From the NCBI GenBank assembly GCA_963747005.1, contig CAVVDT010000015.1:1-64000 (forward strand): a stretch of 64,000 nt of DNA. Direction: 5' to 3'. The notes beneath the pieces are model-generated. The model saw nothing but the letters and a program-made list of their open reading frames with translations. It was not told where the DNA came from and made no database searches. The position numbers were made by a program, and so were the translations under genes. Below are positions 9,181-16,819 of the stretch, one piece after another. Every line of letters begins with the position of its first letter. Positions within the stretch are counted from its first letter, which is position 1. Source of the stretch: CAVVDT01 sp963747005 (lineage in GTDB: Bacteria; Pseudomonadota; Alphaproteobacteria; Rhizobiales; Aestuariivirgaceae).

Positions 9181-9208
9181 ATGGTATACCGTATTATCAT
9201 ACTGTCAA
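9181..9208 (-). promoter_or_regulatory. Promoter with overlapping GntR-type operator for the ALDH operon
   Basis: On the minus strand TTGACA (9208-9203) is followed by 12 bases and then GGTATACCAT (9190-9181). The core GGTATACC is a perfect palindrome lying where the -10 element would be (TACCAT at 16 bases from TTGACA). The identical layout occurs at 10821-10848 in front of the flavin reductase unit. GntR/FCD regulators commonly bind short palindromes of this kind. The assignment to the two nearby GntR proteins is inference. Confidence 0.65.
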
Positions 9209-9438
9209 GTAACGTCATTCTTTGCGAGGATTGTGGTCTTCGCCCGAGCATCCGGGTTCCTGACGCCCGTTTCCCATGGGTCCAAAGGGGGGGCTTTGCG
9301 GCCAGGGCGATCCCGCAAAGCAGGCGCCATAGCCACTGGAAATGTCGAACGCCCGACCTGTCGCCGCTCTAAGCTGAGTGCTTGAGAACTCGATCCCGAA
9401 TGCCCGGGAACCTGCGGCGCCGGGCCTCTCAAGGCGCG
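9209..9438. other. Intergenic region between ALDH promoter and gntR
   Basis: With the ALDH leader (9067-9202) this makes a 372-base gene-free stretch. Apart from the promoter-operator I see nothing in it: no stable hairpin with a T-run after gntR and no convincing small ORF. Confidence 0.5.
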
Positions 9439-10206
9439 TCAGTCTGCGCAGGCGGCGGTCGCTGCTTGCTTTGGCCGACGCGCTAACCGGGCAGTGCCTG
9501 TTTCTCTTCCCGAGGGCCGTCGACCGCCATGGCCTTTCGGTTCCAGAATCCCCGCGGCGATCTTGGCGGCCCGGTGTACGTGGTCGACACAGGCCATCTC
9601 TGCCAAATCTTCATTTCGCGAGCGTATGGCGTCAACGATCCGCTGCAGCTCTGCGGGGCCAACGACTGTGCGCCCGGGGTCCTTGAGCGTCATCGCCCGA
9701 AGATAGCTGATGCGCGCATTCAGCGACTGCACTATGGACCAGGCGACTTGCTTGCCCCCGATCAAGAACAATGTCTCATAGAAGTCCGAGCCCGCCTGGC
9801 GAGAGGCATGGAAGTTTGCGGAGGCTAAAGCAACTCTTATGTGTTCAACAAATGTTTGAAGGCGTTCGACATCCGCGTCGGTCGCCCGCCGCGCACAGGC
9901 TCGCCCCGCCATGCCTTCCAATATTGCGCGCAATTCATAGATCTGTTCGGTTGTCTCGCTGTCAAGCGTGACGACGGTAGGGCTTTGATGCGAAGGCGTC
10001 GTCACCAACCCTTCCGATTCGAGGTGGCGAAGCACTTCGCGCACGATTGAGCGGCTGACCCCAAGGGCCTCGCAGAGGTCGCGCTCAATGAGTCGGTCGC
10101 CCGGGCGAAACTGGAAATCCAGGATCGCGTTTCGCAACTTCTCCAGCGCCAGCGCTCGCAGCGTCTTGCTGGTTCGATCTACCCTGAGCCCGTTTGGCGT
10201 CGCCAC
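9439..10206 (-). CDS. GntR family transcriptional regulator, FCD subfamily (first copy)
   Basis: A 255-residue regulator. Residues about 15-80 form the winged helix (LEKLRNAILDFQFRPGDRL, then ERDLCEALGVSRSIVREVLR and LESEGLV). Residues about 88-225 are the all-helical FCD ligand-binding domain (IYELRAILEGMAGRACARRA). FCD proteins usually repress catabolic genes until a carboxylic acid or related metabolite binds. It lies between the two units that carry the GGTATACCAT operator and is transcribed toward the ALDH promoter. It is related to the second GntR protein at 13460-14179, so either could bind these sites. Confidence 0.92.
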   Translation of the reverse strand: MATPNGLRVDRTSKTLRALALEKLRNAILDFQFRPGDRLIERDLCEALGVSRSIVREVLRHLESEGLVTTPSHQSPTVVTLDSETTEQIYELRAILEGMAGRACARRATDADVERLQTFVEHIRVALASANFHASRQAGSDFYETLFLIGGKQVAWSIVQSLNARISYLRAMTLKDPGRTVVGPAELQRIVDAIRSRNEDLAEMACVDHVHRAAKIAAGILEPKGHGGRRPSGRETGTARLARRPKQAATAACAD

Positions 10207-10820
10207 AATCTGTTTCTCCGTTCAGACGTCCACACACCGAACGCCTTTGTACTGGCCTGCTGCCGATTATTCGGGCGCCAGGTTATTCTTACAAATTTCT
10301 CAACCAAGTTCGACGGGGTCAAGAGCGCCAAGGCCCGGGACTGTCGTAGCAATCAATTCGATTCAATACACCTGCTGTAGCGCAGAGCCCGGTACATCAG
10401 GTCTTGCAGATGGTCCGATCAGTTTCCGGTATAGCATCGTCTCAATCATCCTCTCATCTGAAAACCGAAACCGGGACAGGCTATCGACCGTTGAATTTGC
10501 GTGATGGCATAAAGGCTATTGCGAAGGGAATGATCCTTGAAGTTGTCGTGCGGCTTGTCTTCCAGATTGATGCACTGAAGAGATCGCTCACCAAGCGGGC
10601 CGTTATCTCTGCCTTGATTCACCAGTTCACGGCGCGGGTATCGGTGATGTGGGCCCCTGAAATCTGCTGAAATGACACAACGATCTCTCCCGGATTACAG
10701 GTCTCTTCCACCATGTCTGGTCCAGCCTCGCCTCCGATTTAGCAAGATGCAGCAATACTATCGGCGCGGAGCAATCAGGCGCCCACGAAAGCGGCAACAG
10801 CCATCCGCCCGACGAGTTTC
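10207..10820. other. Intergenic region, no gene seen
   Basis: This lies between the divergent gntR and flavin-reductase units and is less GC-rich than its surroundings. Short frames on the plus strand (for example 10404-10670) have no recognisable domain, poor starts and atypical codon use, so I do not call them. It must hold the gntR promoter near 10210-10300 but I cannot fix its elements. Confidence 0.5.
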
Positions 10821-10848
10821 TTGACATCACTGTCCTATGGTATACCAT
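10821..10848 (+). promoter_or_regulatory. Promoter with overlapping palindromic operator for the flavin reductase unit
   Basis: TTGACA at 10821-10826, a 12-base gap, then GGTATACCAT at 10839-10848, inside the perfect 12-base palindrome ATGGTATACCAT (10837-10848). The -35 sequence, gap and palindrome repeat the layout seen upstream of the ALDH operon. A transcript from here would have about 300 bases before the flavin reductase start, which I cannot explain: an open frame covers that leader but encodes nothing recognisable. Confidence 0.65.
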
Positions 10849-11151
10849 CCTACAAGAATACATTAGAAGGCGTTCAGGCACAATGGGGCCACAGGAAAGT
10901 ACGTTTCGTCGGCGATGCCTTGAACGTATATCCGGGCGCTCGGTTCCACGCCCTCAAAATGCATCGGGGGCGACCCCACCATCGCACAGGAGATCGTCAG
11001 CATGAGCCAACGACCTCGGCGGCAGCGAAGATCGGCGTGCGAACCGAGGTGGCGAAACTGGCGGGCGATCCGGACGTGATCATGTTCGCTGTGTCAACCG
11101 ACCTAGCGCAGGTCCTGTCGGAATCCTTGCGGCAACAATTCGGCATGAACC

Positions 11152-12093
11152 ATGAACACTCTCAGCAAGGACGACATTTCCCAACTGCGACAATCTCTGG
11201 GGAAGTTTGTAACCGGGGTCACCGTTGTCACGACCACCGACTCCGATGGGTCTCCCCGGGGCTTTACCGCCAGTTCCTTCACTTCGGTCTCGCTCGACCC
11301 GCCTTTGGTACTTGTCTGCATCGACAAGAGCGCCGCCAGCTATGCGACATTTGAGCGGGCGACCGGCTATGCCGTCAACGTATTGAATGCGGATCAGCAA
11401 CAGATCTCCGTACGCTTTGCTTCCAAGCGCGCCGGCAAGTTCGACGATGTCCAGTGGCGGCCGGGGCCACTGAGCAATCCCCTCCTGTGCGGCGCGGCTG
11501 CATGGCTCGATTGCCGCATACACGACCGGATCCTTGCGGGCGACCATTTGATTCTCGTCGGCAAGGTCGAATGGTTCTCGAGCGGCCCGGCTGATCCCCT
11601 TGCCTACTTTCAAGGCAGGTATGTTGCCGTTGACATGGGTGCGCCGCGCCCGGACGTGAATATGAGCGCAGCCCTGGTAAGCGCAATCCTCACAACACAA
11701 GACTCCCTTTTGCTGCTCCGTGAGCCCTCCGGGGCATTGACCCTGCCTCACAGCATTGGGATTGGCCGCCCTGATCGGCCCGACACGCTCCTGGGCATGT
11801 TGCACGGCATGGGTGTCGACGTGGAGTTGCGCTCGGTAATCGGTTTTCTGGACGAACAGCCTGACAGCACCGCATCTGTCGTCATGGATGGCTTGATAAA
11901 TATTCGGGGCGCAATTTCTGCGGCTTGCGCTCTGGTACCGTTTGCGCAAATCCAGTGGCAGCGATTGGTTGGCCAGGGTGCACGCCGAATGGTTCGCAAC
12001 TACCTGGAGAATGAGAGGCAGAGCTTTCGGGGCAGCGCTGCCGATGGGACCGGCGGGGGCGCTGCGAAGATTGCAGCCCGGTTCGCTGAATAG
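11152..12093 (+). CDS. Flavin reductase (RutF/HpaC-like) with C-terminal Nudix-like domain
   Basis: A 313-residue protein in two parts. Residues 1-165 are a flavin reductase domain (LGKFVTGVTVVTT, FTASSFTSVSLDPPLVLVCI), which would supply reduced FMN to the luciferase-like monooxygenases nearby. Residues about 172-292 (ALVSAILTTQDSLLLLREP, then ALVPFAQIQWQRL and RRMVRNYLENERQSF) look like a Nudix fold in which the box motif REUxEE is missing, so it is probably not a hydrolase. Ordinary RutF/HpaC proteins are 160-180 residues. The ribosome site before the ATG at 11152 is weak. The aldo/keto reductase follows 123 bases downstream. Confidence 0.85.
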   Translation: MNTLSKDDISQLRQSLGKFVTGVTVVTTTDSDGSPRGFTASSFTSVSLDPPLVLVCIDKSAASYATFERATGYAVNVLNADQQQISVRFASKRAGKFDDVQWRPGPLSNPLLCGAAAWLDCRIHDRILAGDHLILVGKVEWFSSGPADPLAYFQGRYVAVDMGAPRPDVNMSAALVSAILTTQDSLLLLREPSGALTLPHSIGIGRPDRPDTLLGMLHGMGVDVELRSVIGFLDEQPDSTASVVMDGLINIRGAISAACALVPFAQIQWQRLVGQGARRMVRNYLENERQSFRGSAADGTGGGAAKIAARFAE

Positions 12094-12216
12094 ACCTGCC
12101 TCCGTCAACGCGCGCCACCTCTTTGGGCAAGCGGGTGGATGATGGGTGCGATTCTATGAGATACGCGTCTGATCCGTTCAGCCCATCGGCATCACTGTTC
12201 ACGAGGTACAATTGAA

Positions 12217-13197
12217 ATGCATTACTCCCCTGTCGGTTCGTCCAACCTGAAGGTTTCGCGGCTGGGGCTCGGTGCGATGGGCATCGGGGACCCGTCATGG
12301 CGTGGTTGGGTGCTGGACGAAGCAGCGAGCCGGCCGATCGTCAAGCGCTGCCTCGATTTGGGCATCAACCTGATCGATACTTGCGACTTCTATTCCTCGG
12401 GCAAGAGCGAGGAAATCGTCGGCCGGCTGCTCAAGGACTTCATCCCGCGCCACGAGATCGTGCTGGCGACCAAGGCCGGCAATCCCATGGGCAAGGGCCC
12501 CAATGCCCGGGGCTATTCGCGCAAGCATCTCATCGAGGCTGCCGAACAGTCGCTGAAGCGCCTGGGCGTGGACTACATCGATCTCTACCAGACCCACATC
12601 TGGGATCCGTCCACCAATCTGGAGGAGATGGTCGAGGCCTTCGATGCCCTGGTGCGCTCGGGCAAGGTGCTTTACCTGGGCATCACCGACATGCCGGCCT
12701 GGCAGTTCGCCCGGGCCTACTACCACCAGCGCCACAATGGCCTGGCGCGTTTCGTGGCGGTGCAGAACCACTACAATCCCATCTGGCGCGAGGACGAGCG
12801 CGAGCTCATGCCCTTGTGCCGGGCAGAGGGCATCGGCCTCATTCCCTACAGCCCCATGGCGCGCGGCTACCTGTGCGGGCGGGCCCGGCGGTCGGGCGCC
12901 TCGACGCCGCGGGTCGAGACCGACGACTATGCCGGCAAGCTCTACGGGCGGGCTTCGGACGAGGCCGTTGCCGATGCGGTAGAGGCCGTGGCGATGGCAC
13001 GCGGCCTGGCGCCCGCCCAGATCGCCCTCGCCTGGACCGCATCGCGGCCCGGGGTGACGGCACCAATATTCGGTCCCACGCGCCTTGAGCATGTGGATGC
13101 CGCCATTGCCGCCCTGGACATCGTTCTGGAGCCCGAAGAGATCCGCCGGATCGAATCCGCCTATGTCCCCCGCCCGGCCGCCGGCCACGGTCTTTGA
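12217..13197 (+). CDS. Aldo/keto reductase
   Basis: A 326-residue NAD(P)H-dependent aldo/keto reductase with a TIM-barrel fold. The catalytic tetrad is visible: Asp54 and Tyr59 (DTCDFYSSG), Lys86 (ATKAG) and His127 (YQTHIWD). The N-terminus VSRLGLGAMGIG is the usual opening of the family. It reduces aldehydes or ketones, or runs the reverse reaction on an alcohol. Lying between the flavin reductase and the second GntR gene on the plus strand, it is probably part of the same catabolic route as the monooxygenases, possibly as the reductive alternative to the aldehyde dehydrogenase. Confidence 0.9.
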   Translation: MHYSPVGSSNLKVSRLGLGAMGIGDPSWRGWVLDEAASRPIVKRCLDLGINLIDTCDFYSSGKSEEIVGRLLKDFIPRHEIVLATKAGNPMGKGPNARGYSRKHLIEAAEQSLKRLGVDYIDLYQTHIWDPSTNLEEMVEAFDALVRSGKVLYLGITDMPAWQFARAYYHQRHNGLARFVAVQNHYNPIWREDERELMPLCRAEGIGLIPYSPMARGYLCGRARRSGASTPRVETDDYAGKLYGRASDEAVADAVEAVAMARGLAPAQIALAWTASRPGVTAPIFGPTRLEHVDAAIAALDIVLEPEEIRRIESAYVPRPAAGHGL

Positions 13198-13459
13198 CGG
13201 CGAACCGGGCCCGGTCGCCGCAGGCGGCGAAATGCTCTTTGAGGAGCCCGGCAATCGCCTCTGGCGGGATATTCAGCGATCATTGGCCGGATGCGTGCCC
13301 AGGCATCATCCATGCCATGCGCAACGGTGGGCTTGAGCCCTCGGCGGCGAAACTTATCGCAGGGCCGATCGGTGTGACCGGGCTATGTACCGGGCAATGC
13401 TTGCGATGAGCCTGCCGGATGCTAAGTTGGACCGAGACAGAAATGGGGCGAACAACACG

Positions 13460-14179
13460 ATGAAGGCAGATACGCGAAACCTGCGGGTGACGAAGGACAC
13501 CCCGACGCTCAGGGAGTTGACAACACGCAAACTGCGCGAAGCGATCCTCGCCCTGCGCTTCCGGCCGGGCGAGCATCTTGTGGAGCGGGCCTTGTGCGAG
13601 GAAACCGGTGTGAGCCGAAGTTGCCTCAGGGAGGCGTTGCGGCATCTCGAATCGGAAGGGCTTATCGACCGGGTGGGCGGACGCGGCCTGTTCGTTGCGT
13701 CCATCACCCTTGACGAGGCCCGGCAGATCTACGAGGTGCGCGCGGCCATCGAACCGGAGATCGGCAGGCTGTTCAGCGAACGCGCCGGCACCCGGCACAT
13801 CGATGCGTTGTTTGCCGCTCTCGACAAACTGGAGTCTGCCGTCGCCGCCCATGATATCGCGGATTACGTCAAGGCCCTCGATTCGTTCTACGAGGCCTTG
13901 TGCGCGGGAAGTGACAATGCCGTCGCCCATCGCATCCTGCGCACCCTGCACGCCCGCGTCACCTACCTGAGGACCATTACCACCGCAAAGGCAAGCGAGG
14001 CCCGCGAACGCGAAACGGTGACGCTGATGCGTGGCATCGCCGAAGCGGCGCGACGCCGCGACACGGCCGATGTGGCGCTGCGCTGCCGCGCCTTCGTCAA
14101 GCGCTCGGCGGCCTTTGCCCAGCAGGTGCTGGCCGAAGAGCCCGACGCGATGCCGCAGGCGAACATTGCCGGTCGCTGA
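13460..14179 (+). CDS. GntR family transcriptional regulator, FCD subfamily (second copy)
   Basis: A 239-residue regulator with an N-terminal winged helix (TTRKLREAILALRFRPGEHL, ERALCEETGVSRSCLREALR) and a helical FCD domain (IYEVRAAIEPEIGRLFSERA). I start at the ATG at 13460, where family similarity begins; an open frame extends 25 codons upstream to 13385 without a better ribosome site. It resembles the first GntR protein in length and in the stretch SR-x-x-(V/L)RE-x-LRHLESEGL, suggesting duplication. The convergent second monooxygenase gene ends 75-94 bases downstream. It may act on the 15.47 kb site or the shared GGTATACC sites. Confidence 0.9.
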   Translation: MKADTRNLRVTKDTPTLRELTTRKLREAILALRFRPGEHLVERALCEETGVSRSCLREALRHLESEGLIDRVGGRGLFVASITLDEARQIYEVRAAIEPEIGRLFSERAGTRHIDALFAALDKLESAVAAHDIADYVKALDSFYEALCAGSDNAVAHRILRTLHARVTYLRTITTAKASEARERETVTLMRGIAEAARRRDTADVALRCRAFVKRSAAFAQQVLAEEPDAMPQANIAGR

Positions 14180-14272
14180 CCGGGATCCCGGTCGGCCATC
14201 CATGCGTCGCGCTGATTACCGCCGGAGCGCTTGCAAGGTATCGCGGCGCCCACTCATTCAGCCGCATTGATG

Positions 14273-15445
14273 CTACTGCCGCGCCGCGCCGCCAGCCTCT
14301 GGCGGACCTGCGGCAGCACCTCTTCGGACATCCGCTTCAGGCAGCGAACGGTGTGCTCGTGCGCGAAGTCCAGGCCAGCCGCACTTGAACATCAGGTGGT
14401 CAAGGCCGGTCGCTTCGGCCAGTTCGACGATCTTGTCGGCGACGTGATCGGGGGTGCCGAAGAACAGCGCGCGCGGCGCCACGAAATCATAGGTCAAATG
14501 CTTCTTGAGCGCCGCTTCGGTTTCCGCCGGCAGGTTCTCTTCCGGGTCGAGAAAGATGCGTGGACCCCGCCAGTTGGCGAAATTGAGCGAACCCATGCAG
14601 GCTTCCTCGGCGATGCGCCGGGCTTCGGCCTCGCTGTCGGCCACGAAGGTGTCGCGCACCACCGCGGTCTTGGCGCCAAGGGCGATGTCGGTGCCGCAGG
14701 CGGCATCATGGGCCTGCTTGTAGATCTTGAGGCGAAGCTGGAGTTCGGCAATCGACGGCCGCCACATGACGATGCCCATGTCGAGCCCGGCCGCTCCCCT
14801 GACGGCATCGTGGGCCTCCGACACCATCTGCCACATGGGCGGCAAGGGCCGTTGCCTGGCGCGCGGATAGATCGACAGCTTCGCGAGTTCGCCGGTTGCC
14901 GGATCCACATAGGCTGGATCCTTGATGGTGTGGGCCTTGTCGGCGCTGAAACCGGGGGCCGGAAACTGGTATATCTCGCCCTTGTGGGAGAAGCGCTCCT
15001 CGCTCAGCGCCTTGCGGATGATGGCCAGGGTCTCGAGGAAGACCTTGAGGTTCTGTTCCGGCTTGCGCGGATCGGCGAGCGGATTGAGATTGGAGGCTTC
15101 AAGGGCATAATTGCCGCGCCCTACGCCGATTTCCAGCCGGCCGCCGGTAAGATGATCGAGCAGGGCAAGGTCCTCGGCCAGCCGCAAAGGATGCCAGAAG
15201 CCGATGATCGCCGCGCCCAGTCCGATGCGGATTCGCTGGGTACGCGCGGCAATGTCGGCGGCCATCAGCAGCGGATTGGACAAAAGCTCGCGACCCCAGA
15301 TGCTGAAATGGTGCTCCGGCAGCCAATAGATATCCATCCCGGCTTCCTCGCACAGCCGGGCCCGCTCACGCATCTCGTTCACGAGGTCGCTGTAGTCGCG
15401 CTTTTGCGACGGATCATGGATGTTGTCGAAATAGCCAAATCGCAT
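14273..15445 (-). CDS. LLM class flavin-dependent monooxygenase (second copy), frameshifted near the C-terminus
   Basis: A luciferase-like monooxygenase of 390 residues as read, with WLPEHHFSIWG, RLAEDLALLDHLTGGRLEIG and VGRGNYA motifs. The start at 15445 has AGGGG eight bases upstream. The protein is normal to CGWPG, then the frame gives an Arg/Ala/Pro-rich tail. In the +1 frame the expected tail LDFAHEHTVRCLKRMSEEVL continues to a stop at 14254. Restoring one CCTGG unit at about 14370-14377 would repair the frame, so a 5-base tandem-repeat slip is likely. About 30 C-terminal residues differ, so the enzyme may or may not still fold. The gene is divergent from the dipeptide-type transporter operon. 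Confidence 0.82.
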   Translation of the reverse strand: MRFGYFDNIHDPSQKRDYSDLVNEMRERARLCEEAGMDIYWLPEHHFSIWGRELLSNPLLMAADIAARTQRIRIGLGAAIIGFWHPLRLAEDLALLDHLTGGRLEIGVGRGNYALEASNLNPLADPRKPEQNLKVFLETLAIIRKALSEERFSHKGEIYQFPAPGFSADKAHTIKDPAYVDPATGELAKLSIYPRARQRPLPPMWQMVSEAHDAVRGAAGLDMGIVMWRPSIAELQLRLKIYKQAHDAACGTDIALGAKTAVVRDTFVADSEAEARRIAEEACMGSLNFANWRGPRIFLDPEENLPAETEAALKKHLTYDFVAPRALFFGTPDHVADKIVELAEATGLDHLMFKCGWPGLRARAHRSLPEADVRRGAAAGPPEAGGAARQ

Positions 15446-15468
15446 TGCTCGGACCCCTAGTCTGTTTA

Positions 15469-15483
15469 TTGGCATACCGTATG
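15469..15483. promoter_or_regulatory. Third GGyATACC operator-like site, before the second monooxygenase gene
   Basis: GGCATACCGTAT at 15471-15482 matches GGTATACCGTAT at 9183-9194 in 11 of 12 positions, and contains the palindrome CATACcGTATG. It lies 24 bases upstream of the monooxygenase start at 15445, the position expected of a repressor operator. It also sits on the dipeptide-transporter side of the divergent region. Confidence 0.55.
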
Positions 15484-15676
15484 ACAAACAGACAATGCTT
15501 GCAAGCCAGCAACAGCCCATCTAGTCTGCGTTTCAATCGCAACAGGTTCCGACCTGCGGGATAGGGTGATGGAACGGAGCTGTTTTGACAGGAACGCTGC
15601 GGCGTTTTCGCAAGGGACATCCATGAGGCGTTGCCAGATGCCGATGGGCGGCGCATGGCGCGGCGCGGCTTGCGGT

Positions 15677-15866
15677 GGGATCCTTGCCTCGATCAATCCG
15701 GCGACCAAGGAGACCGGGGCCGAGATCCACCAGGCCAGGGCGGCAAACGTCGAGCGCCAGACGGGCCGCAATGCGGTCAAGGACCCTGCCGGCACCAAAG
15801 GCATCTTCCTTGATGTCTCGGGCTGGCCAGCGGCCGACCCGTTCGTGAAAGTGCAAGGCTCGAGGG
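15677..15866 (+). pseudogene. Aldehyde dehydrogenase relic with the catalytic core deleted
   Basis: The plus frame reads ASINPATKETGAEIHQA, which is the N-terminal INPATEE region of aldehyde dehydrogenases, and about 30 codons later TKGIFLDVSGWPAADPFVKV, which is the C-terminal tail of the same family. The intact enzyme at 7570-9066 has nearly the same two segments about 450 residues apart. The region with Glu and Cys catalytic residues is gone. The remnant runs up to the start of the permease gene at 15873, so an ancestral dehydrogenase gene once led this operon. Confidence 0.7.
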
Positions 15867-15872
15867 CGCGGC

Positions 15873-16811
15873 ATGCTGACGCTCATCATAAGACGGCTGC
15901 TCCTGGCGATACCGACCATTCTGGTGCTCACGGTTCTATTGTTCTTCAGTGTCTCAACCCTGCTGGGCACGCCCTCTTCGATGATGCTCGGCGAGGATGC
16001 CAGCCCCCAGGCGATTGCCGAACTCAACGCCCTCTACGGCTTCGACCGGCCGGTCACGGTTCAGTACGTGGACTGGCTCCGCAAGGCCCTCACCGGCGAT
16101 CTCGGCCGCTCCTTCACCACCCGTGACCCGGTCGCCAACTCCATTGCCAGCGCCTTGCCGGTCACCCTCGAACTCGCCTTCCTGGCGATCGGGCTCGCGG
16201 TGCTGGCGGCCATTGTACTGAACAGCCTGCCGTCGGCCCAGCGCATCGTGAGGCCGCTGGTGGTCGCCCTCAACCTCGCCGGCATCGCCATGCCGAATTT
16301 CGTGATCGGCATCGTCCTCATCTTCGTGTTCTCGGTGAACCTGGGATGGCTGCCATCGACGGGGTGGGTGCCATGGTCGGCCGGCATCGGCACCCATCTG
16401 GAGCACATCATTCTCCCCGTCGTGACGCTGTCGGCCTATTACTTCGGCGCCTTCAGTCTCGTCTACCGCGCCGAGTTCGCCGATGCCTACACCAAGCTCT
16501 ACATCCAGACAGCGCGCGCCAAGGGCGCCTCGGAGACGGGCGTGGCCTTCCGCCATGCCTTGCCCAATGCGGTGCTCCCCGTCATCACCTTCGCCGGCCT
16601 GTCCATGGGCCAGCTCGTCGGCGGGGCGGTGGTGACCGAGACTGTCTTTTCCATGCCGGGTATCGGCCGGCTGTTCGTAGGCTCGATCGCCGGTCGCGAC
16701 TATCCGGTCATGCTGGCCGTCGGCATGCTGGTGGTGGTGGGTGTGGTCGTCATGAACCTGATCGCCGATATTCTCTATCGGGTCGTCAACCCGCAGATCC
16801 GCCTCGGTTAG
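15873..16811 (+). CDS. ABC transporter permease, dipeptide/oligopeptide (DppB) type
   Basis: A 312-residue inner-membrane permease with about six hydrophobic helices. It opens MLTLIIRRLLLAIPTILVLT, typical of DppB/OppB, and carries the EAA loop TARAKGASETGVAFRHALPN near residues 210-230. With the next three genes and the binding protein at 19749 it forms a peptide/nickel/opine-type ABC importer. It starts right after the aldehyde dehydrogenase relic. The gene itself appears intact, although the last ATPase of the operon is broken. Confidence 0.92.
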   Translation: MLTLIIRRLLLAIPTILVLTVLLFFSVSTLLGTPSSMMLGEDASPQAIAELNALYGFDRPVTVQYVDWLRKALTGDLGRSFTTRDPVANSIASALPVTLELAFLAIGLAVLAAIVLNSLPSAQRIVRPLVVALNLAGIAMPNFVIGIVLIFVFSVNLGWLPSTGWVPWSAGIGTHLEHIILPVVTLSAYYFGAFSLVYRAEFADAYTKLYIQTARAKGASETGVAFRHALPNAVLPVITFAGLSMGQLVGGAVVTETVFSMPGIGRLFVGSIAGRDYPVMLAVGMLVVVGVVVMNLIADILYRVVNPQIRLG

Positions 16812-16819
16812 GAACACTC

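Noticed and set aside
10850..11151. Possible leader gene between the promoter at 10821 and the flavin reductase
   Set aside because: Open frames exist but have no ribosome site, no recognisable motif and run into the reductase in another frame. I leave it as unexplained leader.
736..12093. A genuine rut (uracil) operon
   Set aside because: No RutB amidohydrolase, RutE or RutG permease is present, and the LLM proteins have different motifs and neighbours from RutA.
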